Below are positions 36,337-44,313 of a stretch of 64,000 nt of DNA, in pieces. Numbering within the stretch: position 1 is the first letter of the stretch; each line of letters opens with the position of its first letter. The position numbers and the translations under genes are program-made. The DNA comes from an uncultured Candidatus Melainabacteria bacterium (lineage in GTDB: Bacteria; Cyanobacteriota; Vampirovibrionia; Gastranaerophilales; Gastranaerophilaceae), in assembly GCA_934757245.1 (NCBI GenBank), contig CAKVLH010000004.1:1-64000 (forward strand), given 5' to 3'. Under the pieces are notes generated by a model, which saw only the letters and a list, made by a program, of their open reading frames with translations, did no database searches and was not told where the DNA came from.

Positions 36337-37392
36337 ATGGAATTTAAATCTAAAATAAAAACAATCGAATGGGTTGATACGTATTCAAAAATGGTAGATC
36401 AAACAGTTGTACCTTATGAATATAAATTTGTAAATATCACGACTGGCGAAGATATGTTTAATGCTATCCGCAACATGATAGTTCGTGGAGCACCTGCTAT
36501 CGGAATAGCCGGCGCACATGGCGTAATTTTGTTTGCACAAGAAGGCGCAAAAGAAATCACATCAAGAGATGAGTTTGTAAACTGGTTGCTTGAAAAAGCC
36601 GAATACATGAAAACTTCACGTCCGACTGCCGTAAATTTGATGTGGGCTGTTGAAAAACAAGAAGAAGTTATCAGAAATTCTAAATCCGATATCAACGGAA
36701 TTATTGCAGAATTAAAAACCAATGCAATTAAATTAGAAAATGAAGATATTGAAATCAATAAAAAAATCGGTGATTATGGTGCAGAAGTTGTACCAAAAGG
36801 CGCTACAATTCTTACACATTGTAATGCTGGCGCATTGGCAACTGTTGGATACGGCACTGCGCTTGGTGTAGTTCGTTCAGCATTTGCAAAAGATAACACT
36901 ATTCAAGTTTTTGCAGATGAAACTCGTCCGCGCCAACAGGGTGCAAGAATTACAACATTTGAACTTGCGATGGACGGAATTCCTGTAACATTAATTACAG
37001 ACGGAATGTGCTCTTATTTTATGAGCAAAGGTATGATTGATATGGTTGTAGTTGGCGCTGATAGAATTGCTGCAAATGGTGATACCGCAAACAAAATCGG
37101 AACTTATACTGTTGCTATTGCTGCAAAATATCACAATGTTCCTTTCTATATTGCAGCTCCGCTTTCAACAATTGATACATCTATTAAAACAGGGGCAGAA
37201 ATTCCGATAGAAGAACGTTCGCACGAAGAAGTTACACACATCAACGGTAAACGTATTTGCGCAGAAGGTATTAATGTAATTAACCCTGGGTTTGATGTAA
37301 CTCCACACGAATTGATTGCAGGTATTATTACAGAAAAAGGTATTTTAAGACCTGATTATAATAAATCAATTGCGGAAGCGTTTGTGAAGTAG
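36337..37392 (+). CDS. mtnA: S-methyl-5-thioribose-1-phosphate isomerase
   Basis: About 351 residues of the MtnA/eIF2B-alpha family. RGAPAIGIAGAHG is at the N-terminal side. THCNAGALATVGYGTALG holds the catalytic Cys, DETRPRQQGARITTFEL follows, and GADRIAANGDTANKIGTY holds the catalytic Asp. It converts MTR-1-P to MTRu-1-P in methionine salvage, or the equivalent step for 5'-deoxyadenosine disposal. AAGGAG lies six bases before the ATG at 36337; the upstream in-frame ATG at 36286 lies in the spacer hairpin. No other mtn gene is nearby. Confidence 0.95.
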   Translation: MEFKSKIKTIEWVDTYSKMVDQTVVPYEYKFVNITTGEDMFNAIRNMIVRGAPAIGIAGAHGVILFAQEGAKEITSRDEFVNWLLEKAEYMKTSRPTAVNLMWAVEKQEEVIRNSKSDINGIIAELKTNAIKLENEDIEINKKIGDYGAEVVPKGATILTHCNAGALATVGYGTALGVVRSAFAKDNTIQVFADETRPRQQGARITTFELAMDGIPVTLITDGMCSYFMSKGMIDMVVVGADRIAANGDTANKIGTYTVAIAAKYHNVPFYIAAPLSTIDTSIKTGAEIPIEERSHEEVTHINGKRICAEGINVINPGFDVTPHELIAGIITEKGILRPDYNKSIAEAFVK

Positions 37393-37786
37393 CTATGCGA
37401 AAGCCTACAGATGTATGCTGTAAGGAGTTGAAAGTTGTTTAAAGGTAATAGGGTAATGAGGGAATAAGTGGTTTTAAGTTTTTTAATTTTAAAATTGAGT
37501 TTATTAAGCGCATTTTCTAAAAAAATAATCTAAAATCTCTTATTCCTTTATTACCTTATTCCCTTCAATTACAACAAGTTCAATATAGAACATAGTTTTA
37601 ACTAAAAATTGTATGGTGCAATTTTTTGCACCATATAAATAACTTTCCACTCTCAACTCTACATCTTAATAGTCCCCTCCCTCGGGGGAGGGTTAGGGAG
37701 AGGGTATTATAAAAATAAAAGGCGATGAGGCTTACCTATAACCGCTTTCGAGCTAATGGCTTCTACAATTATTACTTAATTATCAA
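37393..37786. other. Repeat-filled spacer between convergent genes
   Basis: No gene is seen. It holds one GGTAATA-type palindromic element (37443-37565), the hairpin GGTGCAATTTTTTGCACC near 37615, and the GC-rich element CCCCTCCCTCGGGGGAGGGT at about 37674-37708. Confidence 0.75.
37443..37565. repeat. GGTAATA-type palindromic element, copy A
   Basis: Left arm GGTAATAGGGTAATGAGGGA, middle containing TTTATTAAGCGCATTTTCTA, right arm TCTTATTCCTTTATTACCTT. Same family as the spacers of the flagellar cluster. Confidence 0.85.
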
Positions 37787-38704
37787 TTAAGTAATTAAAA
37801 ATTTACTTCCCTGCCTTGTATCACGTCTTAAAAATTCTCTATCAATTTTATTCAGGCAATCAAGTTTTTTGCCAATCCAACGAGGAGCTACAAGTTCTGT
37901 CCTCAAACCGTTTCCGGCAAGGCGATGAATTGTCGTTTGAGGAGGTAAATATTCCAAAAAATCACAAACTGTATTCACATACTCATCTTCTGACATAAAT
38001 TCAATTTCGCCTTTTCTATACATATCAGCAAGTTCTGTTCCTTCTAAAGCGCAAAGCATGTGAATCTTAACACCTTCAGGTTCAAGTTTTGCAATAGTTT
38101 TAGCAGTTTCCATCATTTCTTCGTGATTTTCAAATAAATTTAAAATGACGTGCAAGCAAGTGTTAATCCCATATTTTTTAGTATTTTCATACGCGTCTAA
38201 AAAACATTTGTAATCATGTCCGCGATTAATCTTTTTTAAAGTCTTATCATGCACGCTCTGCAAGCCGTATTCAACCCAAGTGTAATAATCTTTTGTAAAC
38301 GAAGAAATCAGTTTTAATTTATCATCATCCACACAATCCGGACGCGTACCTATCGAAAGTCCGACAATATCAGGGTGCGTCAAAGACGCGGTATAAATTT
38401 TTTCCAATTCGTTAACGGGTTTATACGTATTAGAAAAAGCTTGAAAATAAGACATGAATTTTTTTGCTTTAAATCTCCTCGCTAAAGTTTCTGCGCCGAC
38501 TTTAACCTGTTCTTCAATGCTTAAAAGATTTGAATGCGCTTGTGAAAAGCTTCCGCCGTCATCACAGAAAATACAACCGCGATTAGAAATTTTACCATCG
38601 CGATTTGGACAGGAAAAACCGGCATCTAAAGTTATTTTATAAACTTTTGCGCCAAATTTATCTTTTAAATGCTTACTGTATTGATTGTATCTTTTTTCTT
38701 CCAT
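37787..38704 (-). CDS. TIGR01212-family radical SAM protein
   Basis: A 305-residue protein. The radical SAM cysteines are in GFSCPNRDGKISNRGCIFCD, the long-spaced pattern typical of the TIGR01212/YhcC group. SIGTRPDCVDD, EYGLQSVHDKTLKKINRGHD and LNLFENHEEMMETAK continue the fold. The reaction is not established. It lies 11 bp after the mgtE stop and is probably co-transcribed. Confidence 0.92.
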   Translation of the reverse strand: MEEKRYNQYSKHLKDKFGAKVYKITLDAGFSCPNRDGKISNRGCIFCDDGGSFSQAHSNLLSIEEQVKVGAETLARRFKAKKFMSYFQAFSNTYKPVNELEKIYTASLTHPDIVGLSIGTRPDCVDDDKLKLISSFTKDYYTWVEYGLQSVHDKTLKKINRGHDYKCFLDAYENTKKYGINTCLHVILNLFENHEEMMETAKTIAKLEPEGVKIHMLCALEGTELADMYRKGEIEFMSEDEYVNTVCDFLEYLPPQTTIHRLAGNGLRTELVAPRWIGKKLDCLNKIDREFLRRDTRQGSKFLIT

Positions 38705-38714
38705 TTCAAAAATC

Positions 38715-40082
38715 TTATACGTTGATTAAATACCAAGTAACTAGTGTTAAATAAACCGCCAAACCAATAACGTCAATAGTAGTGGCAATTACAGGCCCTG
38801 ATGCAACCGCAGGGTCAATTTTCATTTTCTTTAAAACTAAAGGTGTACAAGTTCCAATCATAGTTGCAATTGTCATATTCAAAGACATCGCAATACCGAC
38901 AATTAAGCCTAATTCTAAATTATGTTGCCAGCCCCAAGTTACAAAAGTTACCAATAATCCGAAAATTACCCCGATGCTGAGTCCTGTGATTGTTTCACGC
39001 ATAATATGATGCCAACCTGAACTCAATGAAATTTGCCCTGTTGACATACCACGAACCATAAGTGTGATACTTTGTGTGCCGATGTTACCACCCAATCCGG
39101 CAAGTAATGGCATAAATGCCGCAATTATTGGAAGTGCAGTAAATGTTTTATCATACTTGTTTGTAATCGTTACTGCAATAAATTCTCCAATTAAAGTAAT
39201 GAACAACCAAGGAATACGCGCTTTTATTGAGTGTGCTAAACTACCTGTCAAAAGGTCGTCGTCCTCATCGCCCAAATCGGTTACGATACCGGAAGATGTC
39301 AAGATTTCATCCGTAGTTTCTTCTTCTACAATGTCTTGAACGTCATCCCAAGTAACAATCCCTTTCAAGTGGTTGTACAAATCGACAACAGGTAAAGCGT
39401 TAAATTGATATTTCATAAAAATATCGGCAATGTGGTCTTGGTAGTCGTCTACATGTACTTTTACCAAATCTTTCGACATTAAATCCGAAATGTTCAAATC
39501 CATTGGCGCAGTGATTAAGTTTCTTAATGACGCAACACCCACTAAATGGTTGTTTTTATCGACAACATAAACGTAATAAAGCTCCATATTTTCTTTTTCA
39601 GCTTTAATACGAATGGTATCCAGCGCTTCTCTTACAGTCATATTATCATAAACCGTAAGCACAAGCGGTGTCATAATACCACCGGCCGTATCTTCGTTGT
39701 ATGTCAAAAGTTCTCGAACTTCAGAAGAGAATTTTTGCGGTAATTTATCCAAATACGCTTGTGATTCATCTTCTTCCATATCACCCAAAACGTCCGCAGC
39801 TTCGTCGTGCGGGAGTTTTGAAATCAGTCTTGACGCAAGTCCTTTATCAACATCACCCAAAATCTCGACTTGAAGTTGAGGAGGCAGGTATTCAATTACA
39901 TCAGCAGCTTTTTCTTCATCAATATGGGTAATGCACGCTAAGCGTTCTTCGGGCTTTAATTTTTGAAACATATCCGCCAAATCCGCAGAGTGATAAGTCG
40001 CAAGTTCGTCCCGAAGTTGCTGTTCTGCATTTGATTCAATCAATTCTTGAATACGGTCAATTGTATTTTCTATGTTTGGCAT
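38715..40082 (-). CDS. mgtE: Magnesium transporter MgtE
   Basis: About 455 residues. N-terminal superhelical MgtE_N domain (DMFQKLKPEERLACITHIDE and similar repeats), two CBS domains (about 130-250), and a C-terminal transport domain with five helices containing MPLLAGLGGNIGTQSITLMV and GPVIATTIDVIGLAVYL. It takes up Mg2+ and is gated by Mg2+ binding to the N/CBS parts. The ATG at 40082 follows AAAAGGGA. No Mg-sensing leader is visible upstream: that space is filled by a palindromic element. Confidence 0.95.
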   Translation of the reverse strand: MPNIENTIDRIQELIESNAEQQLRDELATYHSADLADMFQKLKPEERLACITHIDEEKAADVIEYLPPQLQVEILGDVDKGLASRLISKLPHDEAADVLGDMEEDESQAYLDKLPQKFSSEVRELLTYNEDTAGGIMTPLVLTVYDNMTVREALDTIRIKAEKENMELYYVYVVDKNNHLVGVASLRNLITAPMDLNISDLMSKDLVKVHVDDYQDHIADIFMKYQFNALPVVDLYNHLKGIVTWDDVQDIVEEETTDEILTSSGIVTDLGDEDDDLLTGSLAHSIKARIPWLFITLIGEFIAVTITNKYDKTFTALPIIAAFMPLLAGLGGNIGTQSITLMVRGMSTGQISLSSGWHHIMRETITGLSIGVIFGLLVTFVTWGWQHNLELGLIVGIAMSLNMTIATMIGTCTPLVLKKMKIDPAVASGPVIATTIDVIGLAVYLTLVTWYLINV

Positions 40083-40138
40083 GATATAATCCCTTTTCTC
40101 ACACATATAGCAGTTTTTTAAGTTGAAAGTTGTTCGAT

Positions 40139-40268
40139 GGTAATAGGGTAATAAGGTAATAAGGGAATAAGTGGTATTAAGTCTTTTTATTTTTAAATTG
40201 TGTTTATTAAGCGCATTTTCTAAAAAATAATCTAAAATCTCTTATTACCTTATTACCCTATTACCTTA
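40139..40268. repeat. GGTAATA-type palindromic element, copy B
   Basis: GGTAATAGGGTAATAAGGTA at the left and TCTTATTACCTTATTACCCT at the right, with the middle TTTATTAAGCGCATTTTCTA shared with copy A. It fills the space between yajQ and mgtE. Confidence 0.88.
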
Positions 40269-40278
40269 AAAGAATTTT

Positions 40279-40779
40279 TTATCTATAGTTCGTAAACTGC
40301 AACGGAGCGTCATACTTTTCTTCATTCTTTCTCAAAAGCTGAATTACAGTCTGCAAATCATCTCTGCTTTTGCCTGAAACTCTTACTTGTTCACCTTGAA
40401 TAGAAGCTTGAACTTTTAATTTTGAGTCTTTAATATCAGCAACAATTTTTTTTGCTAATTCTTGAGTTAAGCCTTTTTTCAAATTGAAAACTTGTCTAAC
40501 ATTTCCACCAAGTGCGTTTTCAATTGATTGAGCGTCTAAAATCTTAATACTCAAACCGCGTTTAACAAGCTTTGATTGAAGAATATCGTAAATATTTCTC
40601 AATTTCATTTCGTCATTTGTTGTAATTGTTATTGACTTTTCGCCTTCCAAATCAATTGAAGAATTAGAATTTTTCAAATCAAAACGTGATGTTAAATCTC
40701 TTTTTACTTGGTCAACAGCATTAACTAACTCTTGACGGTCAAATTCTGAAACAACATCAAAACTGCAATCTTTTGCCAT
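40279..40779 (-). CDS. yajQ: YajQ-family nucleotide-binding protein
   Basis: A 166-residue protein with the family start CSFDVVSEFDRQELVNAVDQ, KEITT-like core (EKSITITTNDEMKL) and C-terminal VRVSGKSRDDLQTVIQLLR, with two ferredoxin-like halves. Members bind nucleotides and in some bacteria cyclic di-GMP. The function here is not shown by context. Length and motifs are typical. Confidence 0.95.
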   Translation of the reverse strand: MAKDCSFDVVSEFDRQELVNAVDQVKRDLTSRFDLKNSNSSIDLEGEKSITITTNDEMKLRNIYDILQSKLVKRGLSIKILDAQSIENALGGNVRQVFNLKKGLTQELAKKIVADIKDSKLKVQASIQGEQVRVSGKSRDDLQTVIQLLRKNEEKYDAPLQFTNYR

Positions 40780-41088
40780 AATGAACTCCTAATTAGTTAT
40801 CACATGTAAATCATAACACGAATAATTTTGAAAGGGGAGACGTTTAGAAGTTGGGGAGAAAGTGTTGGTTGAACAGATGAGAGGTTTAATAGTTGAATAG
40901 TTCTTTAAATTCGCTAACGCTCATAGTTTTTATATAAGAACGAAGGTAATTAAATAAACTTTTCCACCATTCAACTATTTAACTTTTTGTATTGCAATAA
41001 AGAAAAAAAGAAATAATTTTTGAAATAAAACAGTAAATATTCAAATATAAAAGGATGTGATAAATAATAGACTTACCGCATCTTACCA
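40780..41088. repeat. Spacer with a diverged inverted repeat
   Basis: No gene is seen. GGTTTAATAGTTGAATAGTT near 40890 and CCACCATTCAACTATTTAAC near 40963 are partly complementary. They may be a distant relative of the other spacer elements. The 42,900 spacer has similar pieces (ACCATTCAATTTTTCAAC). Confidence 0.5.
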
Positions 41089-41361
41089 TTATTCTTCATA
41101 AAAATGAAATTCTTTACCCAAACGCAATTCAACTATTCTTAACAGTTTTGAAGGTGAGATTTCTAATGCTTCTGCGATTTTCCAAAATGTAACAAGTTTA
41201 ACTTCTATTGAACCTTTTTCAATACGACTAGTGTTTCCAACATCTAAGCCATATTCATGAGCAAATTTGTTTATAGAAAGATTTTTATTGGTGCGCAATT
41301 CAGTAATCATGGCACCTACAACTTTTGCAAATTCTATAGTTTTTTCATTCCTTTGTTGCAT
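41089..41361 (-). CDS. XRE-family regulator divergent from the pilin-like chimera
   Basis: A 90-residue HTH protein. The HTH spans about residues 17-70 (LRTNKNLSINKFAHEYGLD, NTSRIEKGSIEVKLVTFWKI). It is a single small DNA-binding domain with no effector domain. TATAAT on the minus strand at 41368-41373 lies so close to the ATG that the message may be leaderless; no ribosome binding site is visible. The gene is divergent from the pilin-YadA-S74 gene 92 bp away and is the obvious candidate for its control. Confidence 0.85.
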   Translation of the reverse strand: MQQRNEKTIEFAKVVGAMITELRTNKNLSINKFAHEYGLDVGNTSRIEKGSIEVKLVTFWKIAEALEISPSKLLRIVELRLGKEFHFYEE

Positions 41362-41394
41362 TTATACATTATATGTGCTAGAATCGCAATGTTG

Positions 41395-41423
41395 TTGTAT
41401 GAATACAATACTGCTAGGATAAT
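41395..41423 (+). promoter_or_regulatory. Candidate promoter with overlapping palindromic operator
   Basis: TTGTAT (41395-41400) and GATAAT (41418-41423) are 17 bases apart, a plausible sigma-70 pair for the gene at 41453. TTGTAT-ga-ATACAA at 41395-41408 is a perfect 6-bp inverted repeat over the -35, a good site for an XRE dimer. The role is inferred. Confidence 0.5.
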
Positions 41424-41452
41424 ATGTTTTTGTAATTATGGAAGGATTATAC

Positions 41453-42895
41453 GTGAAAAAGACTAATGGATATTTAAAACCTGCATTTTCTCTTTTAGAA
41501 ATGATGGTAGTTTTGCTAATTGTTGCGATTTTGGCAGCCGCAACAGCTCCAATGGTTACGAAAAAAATGGCGCGCAACGCCGGTTCTGGCGACAGTCCTT
41601 GGGTGTTCACAGGTTTGAATAGCAGTATTGCTTATAACTTAAACGGGAATGACAATGCGCCTGTAATTATTGGTGCAACCTCGACTCCTGCGTCTTTAAC
41701 TGCTCCAACCAGACTTTTTATTGATTCCGGTAACACTGCTTCTCATATTGCTTTTGGTAATGGAAATGCAACTCCATTAGGTATTACTGCTGATCCGGCA
41801 AATCGTAGAGTTGGGATATCAAATAAAACGATTCCAAACAACTCTGTTGCGTTAGGTGCCAGCCATGATTATAACAATGAAGCTTCAAGTTTAATTACTG
41901 CTATTGGTCATGGAGTATTCGCACATAATAAAGGTGTAACTGTAATTGGAAATGGTGCTTGTGCATTTGGGGAGGATTCAATTGCAATTGGGTCGCAAAA
42001 TCCTACTAATCATGAGGGTACATATGGTGCTAATTCTATTACAATTGGAACTTCTGCATATACTGTAAATGACCGTAGTATTGCAATCGGAAATGTAGCT
42101 AATGCGGGTGGAGGAAACTCTATTGCAATCGGAAGTAACGCTAATGCGGGTGGAGGAGACTCTATTGCAATCGGAAATAATGCTACAACAACCGCAGGTG
42201 AAATATTCTTCTCTATTGCAATTGGTACTGGTGCAAGAGCAAACGCGAATAACTCTGTAGCTATCGGAGCTGGTGCTATAGCTGATAGTCCCAATCAAAT
42301 TGTACTTGGTGATAACGCGACTACTGTATACATCCCTGGCAATTTAATTGTTGGAGATGTTGCGGCTATAGGTACAAGACGTGCTGGAGGAGCTGCTCTT
42401 TGGACATCAATGGCAGGAAACGGTTGGGGGTATATCGGTACTACGAGCCCAGCGCAAGGGGCAAGTAAGAATAATTTATTTATGTGGAATGGCAACGGTG
42501 ATAATTACTCCAATAAAACTATTATATCTGACCGTCGCTTGAAGAATGTAGGCGAAGCATATACAGCAGGTTTAGAGGAACTTAAGAAGCTTGATTTCTT
42601 CCATTACACATTCAAAAAAGACGAAGCAAAAACTCCACATGTCGGTGTTATGGCACAAGATTTGCAAAAAGTATTTCCGGATGCTGTAACAGAGGGTGAA
42701 GACGGATATTTGAGAATTCGCACAGAAGATATGTTTTACGCAGTAATTAACGCAATTAAAGAACTTGATACAAAAATTTGTGAAGTTGTTGACAACTTGA
42801 CTTCTTTATCAAAGAAAGTAGACGAACAACAACAATTGATAGAAACTCAAAATCGTAGAATTGAAGAACTGGAAGCACGACTTACAAAATTATAA
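41453..42895 (+). CDS. Prepilin-like / YadA-head / S74-chaperone fusion protein
   Basis: A 480-residue protein. The start is GTG at 41453, with AAGGA seven bases upstream; the ATG at 41438 is rejected. The leader MKKTNGYLKPA is followed by FSLLEMMVVLLIVAILAAA, a type IV prepilin N-terminus with Ala at -1 and Glu at mature position 5. Residues of about 135-290 hold roughly nine 14-residue YadA/Hep-Hag head repeats (SIAIGNVANAGGGN type). A C-terminal peptidase S74 chaperone domain starts SDRRLKN, with the Ser359/Lys364 self-cleavage pair, and includes HVGVMAQDLQKVFPDAV. A terminal coiled coil follows (about 440-480). This suggests a trimeric surface fibre anchored by a pilin-type helix; that assembly is inference. 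Confidence 0.85.
   Translation: MKKTNGYLKPAFSLLEMMVVLLIVAILAAATAPMVTKKMARNAGSGDSPWVFTGLNSSIAYNLNGNDNAPVIIGATSTPASLTAPTRLFIDSGNTASHIAFGNGNATPLGITADPANRRVGISNKTIPNNSVALGASHDYNNEASSLITAIGHGVFAHNKGVTVIGNGACAFGEDSIAIGSQNPTNHEGTYGANSITIGTSAYTVNDRSIAIGNVANAGGGNSIAIGSNANAGGGDSIAIGNNATTTAGEIFFSIAIGTGARANANNSVAIGAGAIADSPNQIVLGDNATTVYIPGNLIVGDVAAIGTRRAGGAALWTSMAGNGWGYIGTTSPAQGASKNNLFMWNGNGDNYSNKTIISDRRLKNVGEAYTAGLEELKKLDFFHYTFKKDEAKTPHVGVMAQDLQKVFPDAVTEGEDGYLRIRTEDMFYAVINAIKELDTKICEVVDNLTSLSKKVDEQQQLIETQNRRIEELEARLTKL
42079..42174 (+). repeat. 42-bp tandem repeat within the YadA-head region
   Basis: TATTGCAATCGGAA starts at 42079, 42121 and 42163. The first two units are nearly identical, including CTAATGCGGGTGGAGGA. 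Each encodes one 14-residue head turn, so slippage would add or remove whole turns in frame. Confidence 0.85.
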
Positions 42896-43012
42896 TAAAC
42901 TTTTCAACTTTTCTACCATTCAATTTTTCAACTAATAACTCCTCCTCAACTCCTAAACTTATAAACATCAAGAACAATGCCCAGCAAGAGCTGTACGCTA
43001 AAAAAAATAAAA

Positions 43013-43032
43013 AAGGACATAAGAATGTCCTT
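43013..43032 (-). terminator. Minus-strand terminator protecting the fusion gene
   Basis: On the minus strand AAGGACAT-tctt-ATGTCCTT is followed by a long T-rich run (TTTTATTTTTTTT). It lies downstream of flgL, so it should stop flagellar transcripts before they run antisense into the pilin-like gene. Confidence 0.8.
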
Positions 43033-43178
43033 GAAAATGGTAAGTATATTAAAATTGTAGATTTTTTGTTTTTTTTATTTTTTTATAAAACCCTCTCCCT
43101 AACCCTCTCCCTCGGAGAGGGAATAACCAAATATTATGAATAGGATTTAGTAGGTCAGGCATTGCCTGACAATTTATC

Positions 43179-43210
43179 GTTAGCCTTCTTCATCCGTGAG
43201 GAAGGCTAAC
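43179..43210 (-). terminator. Stem after flgL
   Basis: GTTAGCCTTC pairs with GAAGGCTAAC around a 12-base loop, eight bases after the flgL stop. There is no clear T run, so it may stabilise RNA ends and work with the terminator at 43013. Confidence 0.55.
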
Positions 43211-43217
43211 AAAATTT

Positions 43218-44309
43218 TTACAGATAATTCAACAAACTCATCCCCATAGAAGCTGAAGTAACTTGCAAGCTTGCCTGATAAGCGTATTGTGCTTGCATCC
43301 AGTTTGTAATCGCTGTTGTCAAATCAATATCCTTGATTTCTGACAAATAACCAGTTAAGTTTTCGTTATTGGTTTCCAAAGTCGAACTTGTCATTTCCAA
43401 TCTGTTTGCAACACCGCCAAACTTAGTTTGTTCGGTTGTAATTTGGGTTAAAGAATTAGAAAACATATCCAAAGTAGAATTCATTTCTTTATAGCCTTCT
43501 TCTGTTTTGCCATCCAAAACTTTTTGAATAGAATTGCTTAGTTTTTTCAAAGCTCCCATAACACCCGAACAATCTTCCTTAGAAGTCAAATCCGCCGTAT
43601 CACCAGTATATGCAGTACCGTCTTCATAAGCATAACTCTTTGCACCGGTTTGAGCATCAACAGTTTCTACAACAGTTTTGCCGTCAACGTCTGTAAACAA
43701 ATTATTGCCGTTAGCGTCTTGTGCTTGAGCTTTATAGTAACCAAAAACTTTATCGCCGGTTGTATTAATTACTTCAAAAACGCCATCTGCAACTTCTGTT
43801 TGTCTGATATAATCAGGATTATCGTGTGGAGTTCCGTTATAAATAATATCTCCGTTATCATCCATTGTATAAGGAATTGTTTTAGTGTTAGCACCAGAGA
43901 AAATATAGTTATTATCATATTCTGTATTCGCTAAATCCACCATTGTTTTTGTTAATTCATCAATTTCAACCTTCAAAGCCTTCAAGGATGTTTCACTATA
44001 AGTTTGGTTGTTAGCTTGAACAGCTTTATCCCAAGCGCTTGATAAATAACCGTTTGCCAAATCCATCAAATCATCCAAAGCGCTTAATTCTTTTTGAGCA
44101 ATTTCTACGTTTTGAGAAAAAGTATCATTCTGCCCTAATTGACGACTTGTATTTAAAATATTAACTGCCGCAATAGGATCATCCGTAATATTTGTAATTT
44201 TGCTTCCTGAAGCCAATTGTTTAGTAAGTTTGTTATAACTATTGAGTTGCTTTTGCATATCAGCAACTAATTGAGAATATTTCCCGCTTGTTGAAATTCT
44301 ATTTACCAT
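43218..44309 (-). CDS. flgL: Flagellar hook-associated protein 3
   Basis: A 363-residue FlgL. The N-terminal flagellin-like helix has RISTSGKYSQLVADMQKQLN and LASGSKITNITDDPIAA, and the C-terminal helix ends SLQVTSASMGMSLLNYL. The middle part (about 140-260) is variable. It forms the hook-filament junction with FlgK after export by the flagellar secretion system. It follows flgK after 4 bp and is the last gene of the cluster. Confidence 0.95.
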   Translation of the reverse strand: MVNRISTSGKYSQLVADMQKQLNSYNKLTKQLASGSKITNITDDPIAAVNILNTSRQLGQNDTFSQNVEIAQKELSALDDLMDLANGYLSSAWDKAVQANNQTYSETSLKALKVEIDELTKTMVDLANTEYDNNYIFSGANTKTIPYTMDDNGDIIYNGTPHDNPDYIRQTEVADGVFEVINTTGDKVFGYYKAQAQDANGNNLFTDVDGKTVVETVDAQTGAKSYAYEDGTAYTGDTADLTSKEDCSGVMGALKKLSNSIQKVLDGKTEEGYKEMNSTLDMFSNSLTQITTEQTKFGGVANRLEMTSSTLETNNENLTGYLSEIKDIDLTTAITNWMQAQYAYQASLQVTSASMGMSLLNYL

Positions 44310-44313
44310 TCAA

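Larger units (their letters stand above)
42896..43217. other. Spacer between convergent genes, with hairpins and repeats
   Basis: No gene is seen. It holds the terminator at 43013-43032, a GC-rich element ACCCTCTCCCTAACCCTCTC with GGAGAGGG (43083-43122), the small palindrome GTCAGGCATTGCCTGAC (43154-43170) and a stem at 43179-43210. Confidence 0.7.

Noticed and set aside
40083..40278. A Mg2+-sensing (M-box) riboswitch before mgtE
   Set aside because: The space is taken by palindromic element B and shows none of the conserved M-box core.
42079..42174. A CRISPR array
   Set aside because: The repeats are contiguous coding units without spacers, and no cas gene is present.
41978..42298. Antisense reading frames across the YadA-head region
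   Set aside because: They are mirror images of the 14-residue repeat coding; the sense frame has a start, ribosome binding site and clear domains.
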